A stretch of 64,000 nucleotides of DNA from Pseudoxanthomonas suwonensis 11-1 (lineage in GTDB: Bacteria > Pseudomonadota > Gammaproteobacteria > Xanthomonadales > Xanthomonadaceae), in NCBI RefSeq assembly GCF_000185965.1, contig NC_014924.1, forward strand, positions 558,001 through 622,000, written 5' to 3'. Shown here one piece after another: positions 14,899-23,009 of the stretch (its first letter is position 1; every line of letters begins with the position of its first letter). The position numbers and the translations under genes are program-made. The notes under the pieces are model-generated. The model made no database searches. It was not told the origin of the DNA and saw only the letters and a program-made list of their open reading frames with translations.

Positions 14899-16284
14899 TC
14901 AGCGCGGCGAGGCGGCGGCGCGGCGTGCCGAGGTACCGCGTGCGGGAGTGGCCGGCGCCTCCTGGCGTTCGACCATCAGGTTGTCCGAACCGAAGTCGAC
15001 GTCCACGTCCAGCCAGCGCTGCGCAGGCAGGCCCAGGGCCTGGTCGATGATGGTCGGCAGCATGCCGGACGGCAGCGAGCTCTCGCTGTTCCAGAGGATG
15101 GCCACGCCCAGGTCGCGGCCGGGCAGGATCGCGGTGAGGCCGCGGTAGCCCTGCACCGCGCCGGCATGGAACACCACTTCCTCGCCGGCGTAGTCGAACA
15201 CCCGCCAGCCCAGGGCGTAGGCGGCGGAGTTGACCCGCTCGCGGCGCCAGCCCGAACGCATCTCGCCGGGGGTTGGCACCACCGGTGCGTGCAGGGTCGC
15301 CAGCAGCGGCGCCGGCAGCACGTCCGGGCGATGACCGGTGTGCGCCAGCAGCCACTGCGCCATGTCGCTGGCGCTGGCGTTTACGCCGGCGGCCGGCGGC
15401 AGGCGGTAGTAGGTCGGCTTGGGCTTGATTGCCACCCAGCCGTTGCGGCTGCGCACGTGCGGGCGCGCCCAGCGGCTGCTGGACTCGATGCCCGTCAGGC
15501 CCAGGCTTGCATCGCTCATGCCCAGCGGCTCGAAGATCCGGCGCTGGACTTCCTGCTCGTAGAACTTGCCGGTGGCGGCGAACACCACGTCGCCGACCAG
15601 GCTGAAGGCCACGTTCTGGTAGGCGTAGCACTGGCCCGGCGCGCACTGCATCGGCGCGTCGGCCAGCTTCTGCGCCACCGTGTAGTACTCGGCGTTGGCC
15701 TCGATGTCGCGGTCGTAGGCGTTGTGCGCGCGCAGCCCGACGCTGTGGCTGAGCAGGTCGGAGACGGTGACCTTGCGGGTGTAGGCCTCGTCGGCCAGGC
15801 GGAAGCCCGGTACGTAGTCGGCGACCCTGCTGTCCCAGCGCAGGCTGCCGTCGTTGACCAGCAGGCCGGCCATGGTGCCGGCGAAGGCCTTGGACAGCGA
15901 GGCGAGGCGGAACACGGTGTGGCCGTCGACCGGTTCGGGACGGGCGACGTCGGTGACGCCGTATCCTCGCGCACTGAGCACGCGACCGCCCTGTACGATG
16001 GTCATCGCCATGCCGGGAACGCGCTGGCCCTGCACGAGCTGTTCGGCCATGGCCTCGAACAGGGCCACGTCGAAACCCGCGGCCGGCGGCTCCACGGCGC
16101 GTGTGGCGGTGTCGCGGTAGGGCAGCGGTTGGGTGGGCGGGGGCGGCGTGGCCGAAAGGGTCGGCGTGCGGGCGGTGGACGGGATGGCCAGCCCAAGCAT
16201 CAACGCCAGGGAGGCGAGCCTGAGGGCCCGGGGTGCCAGTGCGCGGCCCGCCTTGGCGGACCGGTGATTGCGCCCGTCTCTCAT
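14899..16284 (-). CDS. Exported serine hydrolase, class C beta-lactamase / PBP-like family
   Basis: The 461-residue protein has an N-terminal hydrophobic segment (about 20-38) consistent with a signal peptide, then a beta-lactamase/transpeptidase-like domain. The SxxK motif with nucleophile Ser129 and Lys132 (LASLSKAF) is present. So are the YxN motif with Tyr222 (YAYQN) and an HxG motif (FHAGAVQGYRG) in place of KTG. This pattern fits the broad Pfam Beta-lactamase family, which includes esterases, D-aminopeptidases and carboxypeptidases, rather than a true AmpC. Substrate is unknown, and antibiotic resistance cannot be inferred. The ATG at 16284 is preferred because the signal-like helix is then properly placed and GGTGGGAA lies upstream. 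Confidence 0.82.
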   Translation of the reverse strand: MRDGRNHRSAKAGRALAPRALRLASLALMLGLAIPSTARTPTLSATPPPPTQPLPYRDTATRAVEPPAAGFDVALFEAMAEQLVQGQRVPGMAMTIVQGGRVLSARGYGVTDVARPEPVDGHTVFRLASLSKAFAGTMAGLLVNDGSLRWDSRVADYVPGFRLADEAYTRKVTVSDLLSHSVGLRAHNAYDRDIEANAEYYTVAQKLADAPMQCAPGQCYAYQNVAFSLVGDVVFAATGKFYEQEVQRRIFEPLGMSDASLGLTGIESSSRWARPHVRSRNGWVAIKPKPTYYRLPPAAGVNASASDMAQWLLAHTGHRPDVLPAPLLATLHAPVVPTPGEMRSGWRRERVNSAAYALGWRVFDYAGEEVVFHAGAVQGYRGLTAILPGRDLGVAILWNSESSLPSGMLPTIIDQALGLPAQRWLDVDVDFGSDNLMVERQEAPATPARGTSARRAAASPR

Positions 16285-16316
16285 TGCTTCCCACCTGTGA
16301 TTTACTGCTGTAACCG

Positions 16317-16346
16317 ATTCTAGCGCCGGTTTTCCGGAATGCACAA
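16317..16346 (-). promoter_or_regulatory. Candidate promoter of the serine hydrolase gene
   Basis: On the minus strand TTGTGC (16346-16341) and TAGAAT (16322-16317) are separated by 18 bp, giving a leader of about 25 nt to the ATG at 16284. It overlaps the upstream region of the divergent lemA gene. Confidence 0.4.
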
Positions 16347-16361
16347 ACAAGGAGAAGATGA

Positions 16362-16967
16362 ATGGGCAGTTTGTTGATCCTGTTGGTAATTCTGGGCCTC
16401 GTGGTGGTCCTGGCCGGCTGGGCGATCGGGATCTACAACGGCCTGGTCACCGCCCGCAACGCGTGGAAGAACGCCTTCGCCCAGATCGACGTGCAGCTGC
16501 AGCGCCGGTTCGACCTGATCCCCAACTTGGTGGAGACCGCCAAGGCCTACATGGGCCATGAGCGGCAGACCCTGGAAGCGGTGATCGCCGCGCGCTCGGC
16601 TGCGCAGGCGGGCCTGGCCGCGGCCAAGGCCAATCCCGGCGATCCGGCGGCGATGGCCGAACTGGCGGCCAGCCAGGGCCAGCTCAACGGCGTGCTGGGC
16701 CGGCTGATGGCGGTGGCCGAGGCCTATCCGGACCTGAAGGCCAACCAGAACATGATGCAGCTGTCCGAGGAACTGACCTCGACCGAGAACCGGGTCGCCT
16801 TCGCGCGCCAGGCCTACAACGACGCGGTGATGGCCTACAACAACCGGCGCGAGGTGTTCCCCTCCAGCGTGGTGGCCGGTGCGTTCAACTTCGCTCCCGC
16901 CGCGCTGCTGGAACCGCCGGCTGAAAAGGCCGCGCAGGTGCGCGAGGCCCCGCGCGTCCAGTTCTGA
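16362..16967 (+). CDS. lemA: LemA family protein
   Basis: The 201-residue protein has one N-terminal membrane helix (about 3-24) and the LemA helical domain. Typical stretches are YNGLVTARNAWKNAFAQIDV and QLQRRFDLIPNLVETAKAYM, then SEELTSTENRVAFARQAYND. The helical domain is thought to lie on the outer face of the inner membrane; its molecular role is uncertain. LemA genes are frequently paired with M48 metalloprotease or TPM-domain genes, and here an M48 protease follows. A clear ribosome binding site (AAGGAGA) precedes the ATG. Confidence 0.92.
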   Translation: MGSLLILLVILGLVVVLAGWAIGIYNGLVTARNAWKNAFAQIDVQLQRRFDLIPNLVETAKAYMGHERQTLEAVIAARSAAQAGLAAAKANPGDPAAMAELAASQGQLNGVLGRLMAVAEAYPDLKANQNMMQLSEELTSTENRVAFARQAYNDAVMAYNNRREVFPSSVVAGAFNFAPAALLEPPAEKAAQVREAPRVQF

Positions 16968-17051
16968 TCCCCGTTCCCGGCGGCCACGCCCACGCGTCGT
17001 GAGCGACGCGGCGGGCGGGGCATGCCGGGCGTCGACCAGGTATCCGTGCCG

Positions 17052-18950
17052 ATGAACTTCTTCGAACAACAGGAGCAGGCCCGCCGCGGCTCGTTCCGGC
17101 TGGTGCTGCTGTTCGCCGTGGCGGTGGCGTGCATCGTGCTGGCGGTGGACGCGGTGGTGCTGCTGTTCACCGGCAGCATCGGTGGCGCGGTCGCTGCGAC
17201 GGTACTGACCCTCGCGGTGATCGGCCTCGGCTCGCTCTACCGTGTGGCCTCGCTGCGTGGTGGTGGCGCCGCGATCGCCGCGCAGATGGGTGGCACCTGG
17301 GTGCCGGAGGACACCCGCGATCCACTGCTGCGCCGCCTGCGCAACGTGGTCGAGGAAGTGGCCATCGCCTCGGGCGTGCCGGTGCCCAAGCTGTTCGTGA
17401 TGGAGGACGAGGCGGGCATCAACGCCTTCGCCGCCGGCTACAGCCCGTCGGATGCCGCCATCGCCGTGACCCGTGGCGCGCTGGAGCGGCTCAACCGCGA
17501 CGAGCTGCAGGGCGTGATCGCGCACGAGTTCAGCCATGTGCTCAACGGCGACATGCGCCTGAACATCCGCCTGGTCGGCGTGCTGTTCGGGATCATGATG
17601 CTGGCCCTGATCGGCCAGCGCATCCTCGTGTACGGGCGCCTGGGCCGCAGCCGCGACGGCGCGCCGCTGCTGGTCGCGGCGCTGGTGGCGGTGGTGGTCG
17701 GCAGCATCGGCGTGTTCTTCGGGCGCCTGATCAAGGCCGGCGTCAGCCGCCAGCGCGAATACCTGGCCGATGCCTCGGCGGTGCAGTTCACCCGCCAGAC
17801 CCAGGGCCTGGCCGGCGCGCTGAAGAAGATCGGAGGCCTGCACGAGGGCTCCCGACTTGCCAACCGCGCCGAGGCCGAGGAGATCGGGCACATGCTGTTC
17901 GGCGAGGGCATGGCGCTGTCGTCGTGGATGGCGACCCATCCGCCGCTGGTCGAGCGCATCCGCCGCCTCGAGCCTTCGTTCGACCCGCGCCAGCTGCAGC
18001 AGCTGGAAGCGCGCTGGCGCGTGGCGCCGCCCGATGGCCTGGCCGAGGACGCGGCGCTGGGCCTGGCCGCGCGCGACGCCAGGCCCGGCGGCCCGCCGCC
18101 CCTGCCTTCGCGCGGTGCGCGGATGGCTGTCGTGCCTGCGGCGGTATCCGGCCAGGTCGCCGCGCCTGCCGAGGACGATTACCGCCAGGCCCATGACCTG
18201 GTGGAAAGCCTGGATCCCGGGCTGCGCGAACTGGCGCGTCAGCGCGACCTGGCCATGCCGCTGCTGCTGGGCATGGTGCTGGACGCCGATCCTTCGATTG
18301 CCGACCGCCAGCTGCAGGAGATCTCCGCACGCTGTGGCGCCCCCGTGGCCGCACGCGCCCGCCAGCTGCGCCAGGAGCAGCTGCAGTCGCTGCATCCGGC
18401 GCTGCGACTGCCGCTGGCGGCGCTCGCGTTCCCGGTGCTGCGCCAGCGCCCACGCCCGGAGCTGGACGCCTTCCTCGACGCGATCGATGCGGTGGTCCAC
18501 GCCGATGGCCGGGTGTCGGTATTCGAGTACTGCCTGTCGCGGCTGCTGCAGGTGCAGGTGCGCGAAGCACTGGATCCGTCGCGGTACACGCGCTTCGGCC
18601 ACAACAAGGCGCCGAGCGTGCGTCGCGAGTTCTCGGTGCTGCTGGCGGTCCTGGCCCAGGCCGGACATCCCGGCGACCACCAGGCCGCGCAGCGCGCCTA
18701 CCTGGCCGGCCTGCAGCGGGTACTCCAGCGCGACCATATGCCGTACGCACCACCTGCGCAGGGCGTGCAGGCGCTGGACGAGGTCTGGGAGCCGCTGGAT
18801 GCGTTGGCGCCGCCGGCCAAGCAGGTGCTGGTCGAGGCCCTGGTCGACGCGGTCTCGCACGACGGCCAGGTCAGCGTGGCCGAAGCCGAGCTGCTGCGCA
18901 CCGTGTGTGGCGTGCTGCACTGCCCGCTGCCGGCACTGCTGAGTCGCTGA
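17052..18950 (+). CDS. M48 family zinc metalloprotease with TerB-like C-terminal region
   Basis: The 632-residue inner-membrane protein has two N-terminal helices (about 16-62). The M48 zinc motif HEFSH follows at 158-162 (VIAHEFSHVLNGD), with a further Glu ligand in REYLADASAV, and two more helices lie between them. This half resembles HtpX-type proteases that degrade misfolded membrane proteins. The extra C-terminal half (about 340-632) contains two segments, DAVVHADGRVSVFEYCLSR (about 478-497) and VDAVSHDGQVSVAEAELLR (about 598-616). Both resemble the acidic helical motifs of TerB-like domains, which are linked to metal binding and envelope stress. The ATG at 17052 is preferred to one ten codons upstream because MNFFEQQ is the typical start. 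It follows lemA by 84 bp. Confidence 0.85.
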   Translation: MNFFEQQEQARRGSFRLVLLFAVAVACIVLAVDAVVLLFTGSIGGAVAATVLTLAVIGLGSLYRVASLRGGGAAIAAQMGGTWVPEDTRDPLLRRLRNVVEEVAIASGVPVPKLFVMEDEAGINAFAAGYSPSDAAIAVTRGALERLNRDELQGVIAHEFSHVLNGDMRLNIRLVGVLFGIMMLALIGQRILVYGRLGRSRDGAPLLVAALVAVVVGSIGVFFGRLIKAGVSRQREYLADASAVQFTRQTQGLAGALKKIGGLHEGSRLANRAEAEEIGHMLFGEGMALSSWMATHPPLVERIRRLEPSFDPRQLQQLEARWRVAPPDGLAEDAALGLAARDARPGGPPPLPSRGARMAVVPAAVSGQVAAPAEDDYRQAHDLVESLDPGLRELARQRDLAMPLLLGMVLDADPSIADRQLQEISARCGAPVAARARQLRQEQLQSLHPALRLPLAALAFPVLRQRPRPELDAFLDAIDAVVHADGRVSVFEYCLSRLLQVQVREALDPSRYTRFGHNKAPSVRREFSVLLAVLAQAGHPGDHQAAQRAYLAGLQRVLQRDHMPYAPPAQGVQALDEVWEPLDALAPPAKQVLVEALVDAVSHDGQVSVAEAELLRTVCGVLHCPLPALLSR

Positions 18951-19034
18951 CCAGAAAACCGGGGTCAGAGTGCGATTTCCGCGCCTGGTCCAGGGCCCCG
19001 TGATGGTCGTGCGTGCAGCGCGCACGCCAGGCCG
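18951..19034. repeat. Short intergenic repeat-like sequence
   Basis: The sequence ccggggtcagagtgcgattt at 18960-18979 resembles, from memory, a short sequence that recurs in many proteobacterial genomes near IS200-like or REP-associated transposase genes. No transposase is present here, so it would be a remnant. I cannot verify copy number. Confidence 0.25.
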
Positions 19035-20618
19035 TCAGGCGGCGCGGCCGCGCAGCAGGTCGGCGGTGCGCTCGGCGATCATGATCACCGGCGCATTGGT
19101 GTTGCCTCCGGGCAGCTCCGGCATCACCGAGGCATCGACCACGCGCAGGCCGTCGATGCCGCGCACCCGCAGCTGCGGGTCGACCACGGCTGCCGCGTCC
19201 TTGCCCATGCGGCAGGTGCCGGCTGGGTGGTAGATGGTCTCGGCCTTGCCGCGCACGAACTGTTCCAGCTCCGCGTCCGGCAGGTCGGTGCGCGACGGAT
19301 GGATCGGTTCGCCCAGGTAGCGGGCGAAGGCCGGCTGCGACAGCAGCTGCCGCGACAGCCGTGCGCACTCGACCATCACCGCCAGGTCGAAGCCTTCCGG
19401 ATCGGACAGGTAGTTGGCGTGGATCCGCACCGGGCTGCGCGGGTCGGCGTCGCGCAGGGCAATCCGGCCGCGGCTGCGCGGACGCAGGAAGCAGGCGTGC
19501 ACGGTCAGGCCGTCGCCGGGCAGGCGGTTGCGGCCATGGTCGTCGAGCATGGCCGGGACGAAATGGAACTGCACGTCCGGGCGGTCATCGCTGGCCAGGC
19601 TCGAGCGCACGAAGCCGCCAGCCTCGGCGATGTTGCTGGTGCCGGCGCCACGGCGGCCGCGCAGGAAGTAGTCGAACGCGATCTTCAGCTCGCTGGCGCG
19701 ATCGTAACTCAGGCCGGGCGGGCAGTGGTGCAGGGTGCAGATGTCGAGGTGGTCCTGCAGGTTGGCGCCGACGCCGGGCAGGTCGGCGACCACCGGTATG
19801 CCGTGTGCGCGCAGCTCGTCGGCCGGGCCGATGCCGGACAGCATCAGCACCTGCGGCGAGTTCACCGCGCCGGCGCTGAGCAGGATCTCGCCGGCCTCGG
19901 CGCGATGGGCGCGCCGGCCGGTGTGGTACTCGACCGCCCGGGCGCGGCCGCCTTCGACCACGATCCGCATCACCATCGCGCCGGTGACGATCTCCAGGTT
20001 CGGACGCGACCGGGCTGGCGCCAGGTAGGCAGCCGCGGCCGAGCAGCGCGCGCCGTCGCGCTGGGTGACCTGGTAGAAGCCGAATCCTTCCTGTGACGGC
20101 CCATTGAAGTCGTCATTGCGTGGCCAGCCGGCCTGCACGCCGGATTCGACGAAGGCTTCCGCCAGTGGATTGCGATGGCGAAGGTCGGATACGCACAGCG
20201 GACCGTCGGCACCGTGCAACGCGCCGGCGCCACGGGTGTTGCCCTCGGCACGGCGGAAGTACGGCAGCACGGTCTCCCAGTCCCAGCCTTCGGCACCGGC
20301 CGCGGCCCAGGCGTCGTAGTCCCCGGGCACGCCGCGGGTGTAGCACATGGCATTGATCGAGCTGCAGCCGCCCAGCACCTTGCCGCGCGGCCACCACAGC
20401 CGGCGCCCGAGCAGCTGCGGCTCCGGCTCGGTGGTGTAGTCCCAGTTGATGTCGCGCTGGTTGACCAGGCGGCCGAGGCCGGCGGGCATGTGGATCAACG
20501 GATGCCAGTCGCGCGGCCCGGCTTCCAGCAGCAGCACCCGGCAGGCGGGGTCCTCGCTGAGGCGCGCGGCCAGCACGCAGCCGGCCGAGCCGGCACCGAT
20601 GATCACGTAGTCGTACAT
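19035..20618 (-). CDS. GMC family oxidoreductase (choline dehydrogenase-like)
   Basis: The 527-residue flavoprotein starts with the FAD-binding motif YVIIGAGSAGCVLAARL (4-20). The GMC signatures GKVLGGCSSINAM and GAVNSPQVLMLSGIGP are present. The C-terminal active-site stretch IYHPAGTCRMG carries the catalytic His, and GNTNAPVIMIAERTADLL follows. It is therefore an alcohol dehydrogenase/oxidase of the choline dehydrogenase/BetA or PkfF/AlkJ type. No betaine aldehyde dehydrogenase or choline transporter is adjacent, so oxidation of another primary alcohol is just as likely. The long upstream extension of the frame lacks homology; the ATG at 20618 sits right before the FAD motif. Confidence 0.9.
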   Translation of the reverse strand: MYDYVIIGAGSAGCVLAARLSEDPACRVLLLEAGPRDWHPLIHMPAGLGRLVNQRDINWDYTTEPEPQLLGRRLWWPRGKVLGGCSSINAMCYTRGVPGDYDAWAAAGAEGWDWETVLPYFRRAEGNTRGAGALHGADGPLCVSDLRHRNPLAEAFVESGVQAGWPRNDDFNGPSQEGFGFYQVTQRDGARCSAAAAYLAPARSRPNLEIVTGAMVMRIVVEGGRARAVEYHTGRRAHRAEAGEILLSAGAVNSPQVLMLSGIGPADELRAHGIPVVADLPGVGANLQDHLDICTLHHCPPGLSYDRASELKIAFDYFLRGRRGAGTSNIAEAGGFVRSSLASDDRPDVQFHFVPAMLDDHGRNRLPGDGLTVHACFLRPRSRGRIALRDADPRSPVRIHANYLSDPEGFDLAVMVECARLSRQLLSQPAFARYLGEPIHPSRTDLPDAELEQFVRGKAETIYHPAGTCRMGKDAAAVVDPQLRVRGIDGLRVVDASVMPELPGGNTNAPVIMIAERTADLLRGRAA

Positions 20619-20968
20619 GCGTTCCCCTGTCGCGCCGGTCGGCGTGCATGAATGCTGGCGGGGGTGTCGCTGGGACGCAAGCGTGATCCTGTTCCCCGAC
20701 CGCGTGGGGCGAAGGGAGCGCCTGCAGGGCGGAGGCACGAGGAAGCACGGGCGCGTCGATGGGCTCCTGGCCGCGCTGCATCTGGTCCCTGCCCGAGCGA
20801 GTGGTGGGCAACGTGCCCTCGCCACGATGGCCGGGGTCCCGGCCCTCTCCCAGATCCCTCTATCCGCGGGAGAGGTGCTGGAAGGCGCGACCGCTGGCGA
20901 CAGGGGCCGGGTTCGATAAACTGCGCGCCTTCCGGCCGTCCCCCGGCCAGCAGCGGGCCCCACGACGC
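20619..20968. other. Divergent intergenic region GMC oxidoreductase / transporter
   Basis: The 350-bp gap has no convincing gene. It contains an inverted repeat, CCTCTCCC (20844-20851) and GGGAGAGG (20868-20875), with a 16-base loop, a type of hairpin common between genes in this family of bacteria. TAAACT at 20917-20922 is a possible -10 box for the transporter gene, giving a 45-nt leader; its -35 region is weak. Confidence 0.4.
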
Positions 20969-22318
20969 ATGACCCCGAGCACCGACGATCCGAACCGCCG
21001 CCGCGGCCTGCGGCAGGCGCTGGACCAGCTCGGGGTGGATTCGCCGGCCCTGTGGTGGTCGCTGCTCTATTTCTTCTGCCTGCTCACCGGCTACTACGTG
21101 CTGCGCCCGGTCCGCGAGGCGATGGCGGCTTCCAGCGACATCGAGGCGATCTTCCCGCACGGGATGATCGCGTTCTTCGCCGACCGCGGCGTGTCGCTGG
21201 GCGAGTTCGCGCTGCAGGTGATCTTCACCTCGGTGTTCCTGATCATGCTGGTGCTGCAGCCGGTGTACGGCTGGCTGGTCAGCCGCTTCCCGCGGCGGGT
21301 GTTCCTGCCGGTGATATATGGCTTCTTCATCCTGACCCTGCTGCTGTTCTATGCGATGTTCGACAGCGGCATGCCCGGGCGCGGGCTGGCCTTCATCCTC
21401 TGGATCACGGTGTTCAACCTGTTCGCGGTGGCCGTGTTCTGGAGCTTCATGGCCGACGTGTTCGACAACGTCCAGGCGCGCGCCTGCTACGGCTACATCG
21501 GCGCGGCCGGCACCGTCGGCGCCTTCCTCGGTCCGCTGCTGACCAAGGCCCTGGTGACCCGGCTCGGGGTGGCCAACATGATGCTGGTTTCGGCGGTCAT
21601 GCTGGTGCTGTGCGTGGTCTGCCTGTTGCGCCTGCGGCACTATGCCGTGCGCCGCGAGCGCGCGCGCAAGCTGGCCAGCGGCGAGCAGCCGATGGGCGGC
21701 GAGGTCCTGGCCGGACTGAAGCTGATCGCGCGCGAGCCGCTGCTGCGCTGGCTGGCGCTGATGGTGGTGATGGGCGTGGGCGTGGGCACCCTGCTGTACA
21801 ACGAGCAGAACGCGATCGCCCGCACCGCGTTCAGCAATGCCGAGCAGCGCGCGAATTTCTTCGCCACCCTGGACCTGGCGGTCAACACCCTGACCCTGGT
21901 GGTGCAGCTGCTGCTGACCCGGAAGATCCTGTCGCGCTTCGGCATCGCCCCGGCGCTGCTGATCCCGGGCTGCGCCATCATCCTCGGCTTCTCGATCCTC
22001 GCCGCCTCGCCGCTGCCGATCATGGTCGCGATCGTCCAGGTGGTGACCCGGGCCAGCGAGTTCTCCCTGGCCAAGCCGGCGCGCGAGACGATCTACACCC
22101 GGGTGGGGCGCGAATGGCGCTACAAGGCCGGCGCGGCGATCGACACGGTCATCTACCGCGGCGGCGACCTGACCTTCGTCTGGCTGCACAAGCTGCTGTC
22201 GGCGTTCGGCTCCAACGTGGTGTTCGGCGCCGGCCTGCTGGTGGCCGGCACGATGACCTTTGGCGCGTGGCGGCTGCTGCGCGAGGAGCGCAAGCTGCCT
22301 CCCGAGCGGGCGGGGTGA
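20969..22318 (+). CDS. MFS / ATP:ADP-antiporter-like transporter
   Basis: The 449-residue protein has about twelve hydrophobic helices. The N-terminal LLYFFCLLTGYYVLRPVREA, the loop VSRFPRRVFLP and the central ARACYGYIGAAGTVGAFLGP segment fit a group of proteins at the border between the major facilitator superfamily and the TLC/ATP:ADP antiporter family. Such genes are found in many free-living proteobacteria, and their substrate is not established; nucleotide exchange should not be assumed. There is no neighbouring metabolic gene on the same strand that would suggest a substrate. Confidence 0.75.
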   Translation: MTPSTDDPNRRRGLRQALDQLGVDSPALWWSLLYFFCLLTGYYVLRPVREAMAASSDIEAIFPHGMIAFFADRGVSLGEFALQVIFTSVFLIMLVLQPVYGWLVSRFPRRVFLPVIYGFFILTLLLFYAMFDSGMPGRGLAFILWITVFNLFAVAVFWSFMADVFDNVQARACYGYIGAAGTVGAFLGPLLTKALVTRLGVANMMLVSAVMLVLCVVCLLRLRHYAVRRERARKLASGEQPMGGEVLAGLKLIAREPLLRWLALMVVMGVGVGTLLYNEQNAIARTAFSNAEQRANFFATLDLAVNTLTLVVQLLLTRKILSRFGIAPALLIPGCAIILGFSILAASPLPIMVAIVQVVTRASEFSLAKPARETIYTRVGREWRYKAGAAIDTVIYRGGDLTFVWLHKLLSAFGSNVVFGAGLLVAGTMTFGAWRLLREERKLPPERAG

Positions 22319-22324
22319 CATCCG

Positions 22325-22461
22325 GCGTCGTAGGCCAAGGTAAGCCGAGGCCGCATCCGGGAGGCGCGCGGAGACGACGCAATCTGGGATGACGCGCCTC
22401 CCCGGTTCTCTCCGGATGGAAAGGCGGACCTGGCGGCGCTTCGCTTGTCCGGACTACAGGG
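22325..22461. repeat. REP-like inverted elements downstream of the transporter gene
   Basis: The gap contains cgtcgtaggccaaggtaagc followed by a gcatccggg end (about 22326-22362). Near its other edge lies a roughly inverted relative, cgcttcgcttgtccggacta (about 22436-22456). Together they look like a pair of degenerate REP elements in opposite orientation between convergent genes. They could act as a bidirectional terminator or mRNA-stabilising structure. Confidence 0.4.
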
Positions 22462-22938
22462 TTACCGCGGCGGACGCGGCGAGACCCACATGCTGATCCG
22501 GGCGCGGAACACGGCCTCGCCGGCGGCGTTGCTGGCCTCGACCAGTACCGGCAGGGCGTAGCCCTCGGTCGCTTCGACCAGCGGCGCCTCCGGCGTGGCC
22601 ACGGCGCGGATCGTGCCCATCGCCTTCTGCAGGTACGCGACCTCCATGCCGCGCGGGATCCAGCGCATCGAAGGCGGCAGGCTGGCGTCGGTCATCAGGC
22701 CGGCGACCAGCTCGGCCAGGTTGCACATGGCGATCGCGTGCACCGTGCCGATGTGGTTGCTGACCTTGCGGCGGTGGCGGATCGTGCCCTCGCAGCGGCC
22801 GGGCTGCAGCATGGTGATGCGCGGGGCGATGCTGGCGAAGTAGGGCGCCTTGAAGCAGACCGCGCGCGAGAACAGCCATTGGCCGGCGGGCCAGCGCTGC
22901 ATGCGGCGGTACAGGCGCAGCAGGGTCGTATCTGTCAT
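22462..22938 (-). CDS. DUF4442 / hotdog-fold thioesterase-like protein
   Basis: The 158-residue protein has the length and pattern of the DUF4442 family, a hotdog-fold group related to acyl-CoA thioesterases. The characteristic stretch is the GTVHAIAMCNLAELVAGLM helix, preceded by a basic RRKVSNHIG segment. A role in hydrolysing acyl-CoA is plausible, and the next gene upstream on the same strand is an acyl-CoA dehydrogenase. The start at 22938 is preferred to the ATG six bases upstream because GGAGGA then has a proper six-base spacer. Confidence 0.78.
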   Translation of the reverse strand: MTDTTLLRLYRRMQRWPAGQWLFSRAVCFKAPYFASIAPRITMLQPGRCEGTIRHRRKVSNHIGTVHAIAMCNLAELVAGLMTDASLPPSMRWIPRGMEVAYLQKAMGTIRAVATPEAPLVEATEGYALPVLVEASNAAGEAVFRARISMWVSPRPPR

Positions 22939-23009
22939 TGCCATTCCTCCATTTTCCGATGGCGCAAACGAAGACGGCGGGCCGAAGCCCGCCGTCCGCG
23001 TTTCTACGG

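Noticed and set aside
14899-16284. Antibiotic-resistance beta-lactamase
   Set aside because: The family is broad; the KTG motif is replaced by HAG and the C-terminal region is unlike AmpC. Resistance cannot be claimed.
16320-19025. A 901-codon open frame on the minus strand
   Set aside because: It is antisense to lemA and the M48 protease gene and has no recognisable domain.
20969-22318. ATP:ADP translocase of an intracellular parasite
   Set aside because: All neighbouring genes are those of a free-living gammaproteobacterium; the similarity is only at the level of the superfamily.
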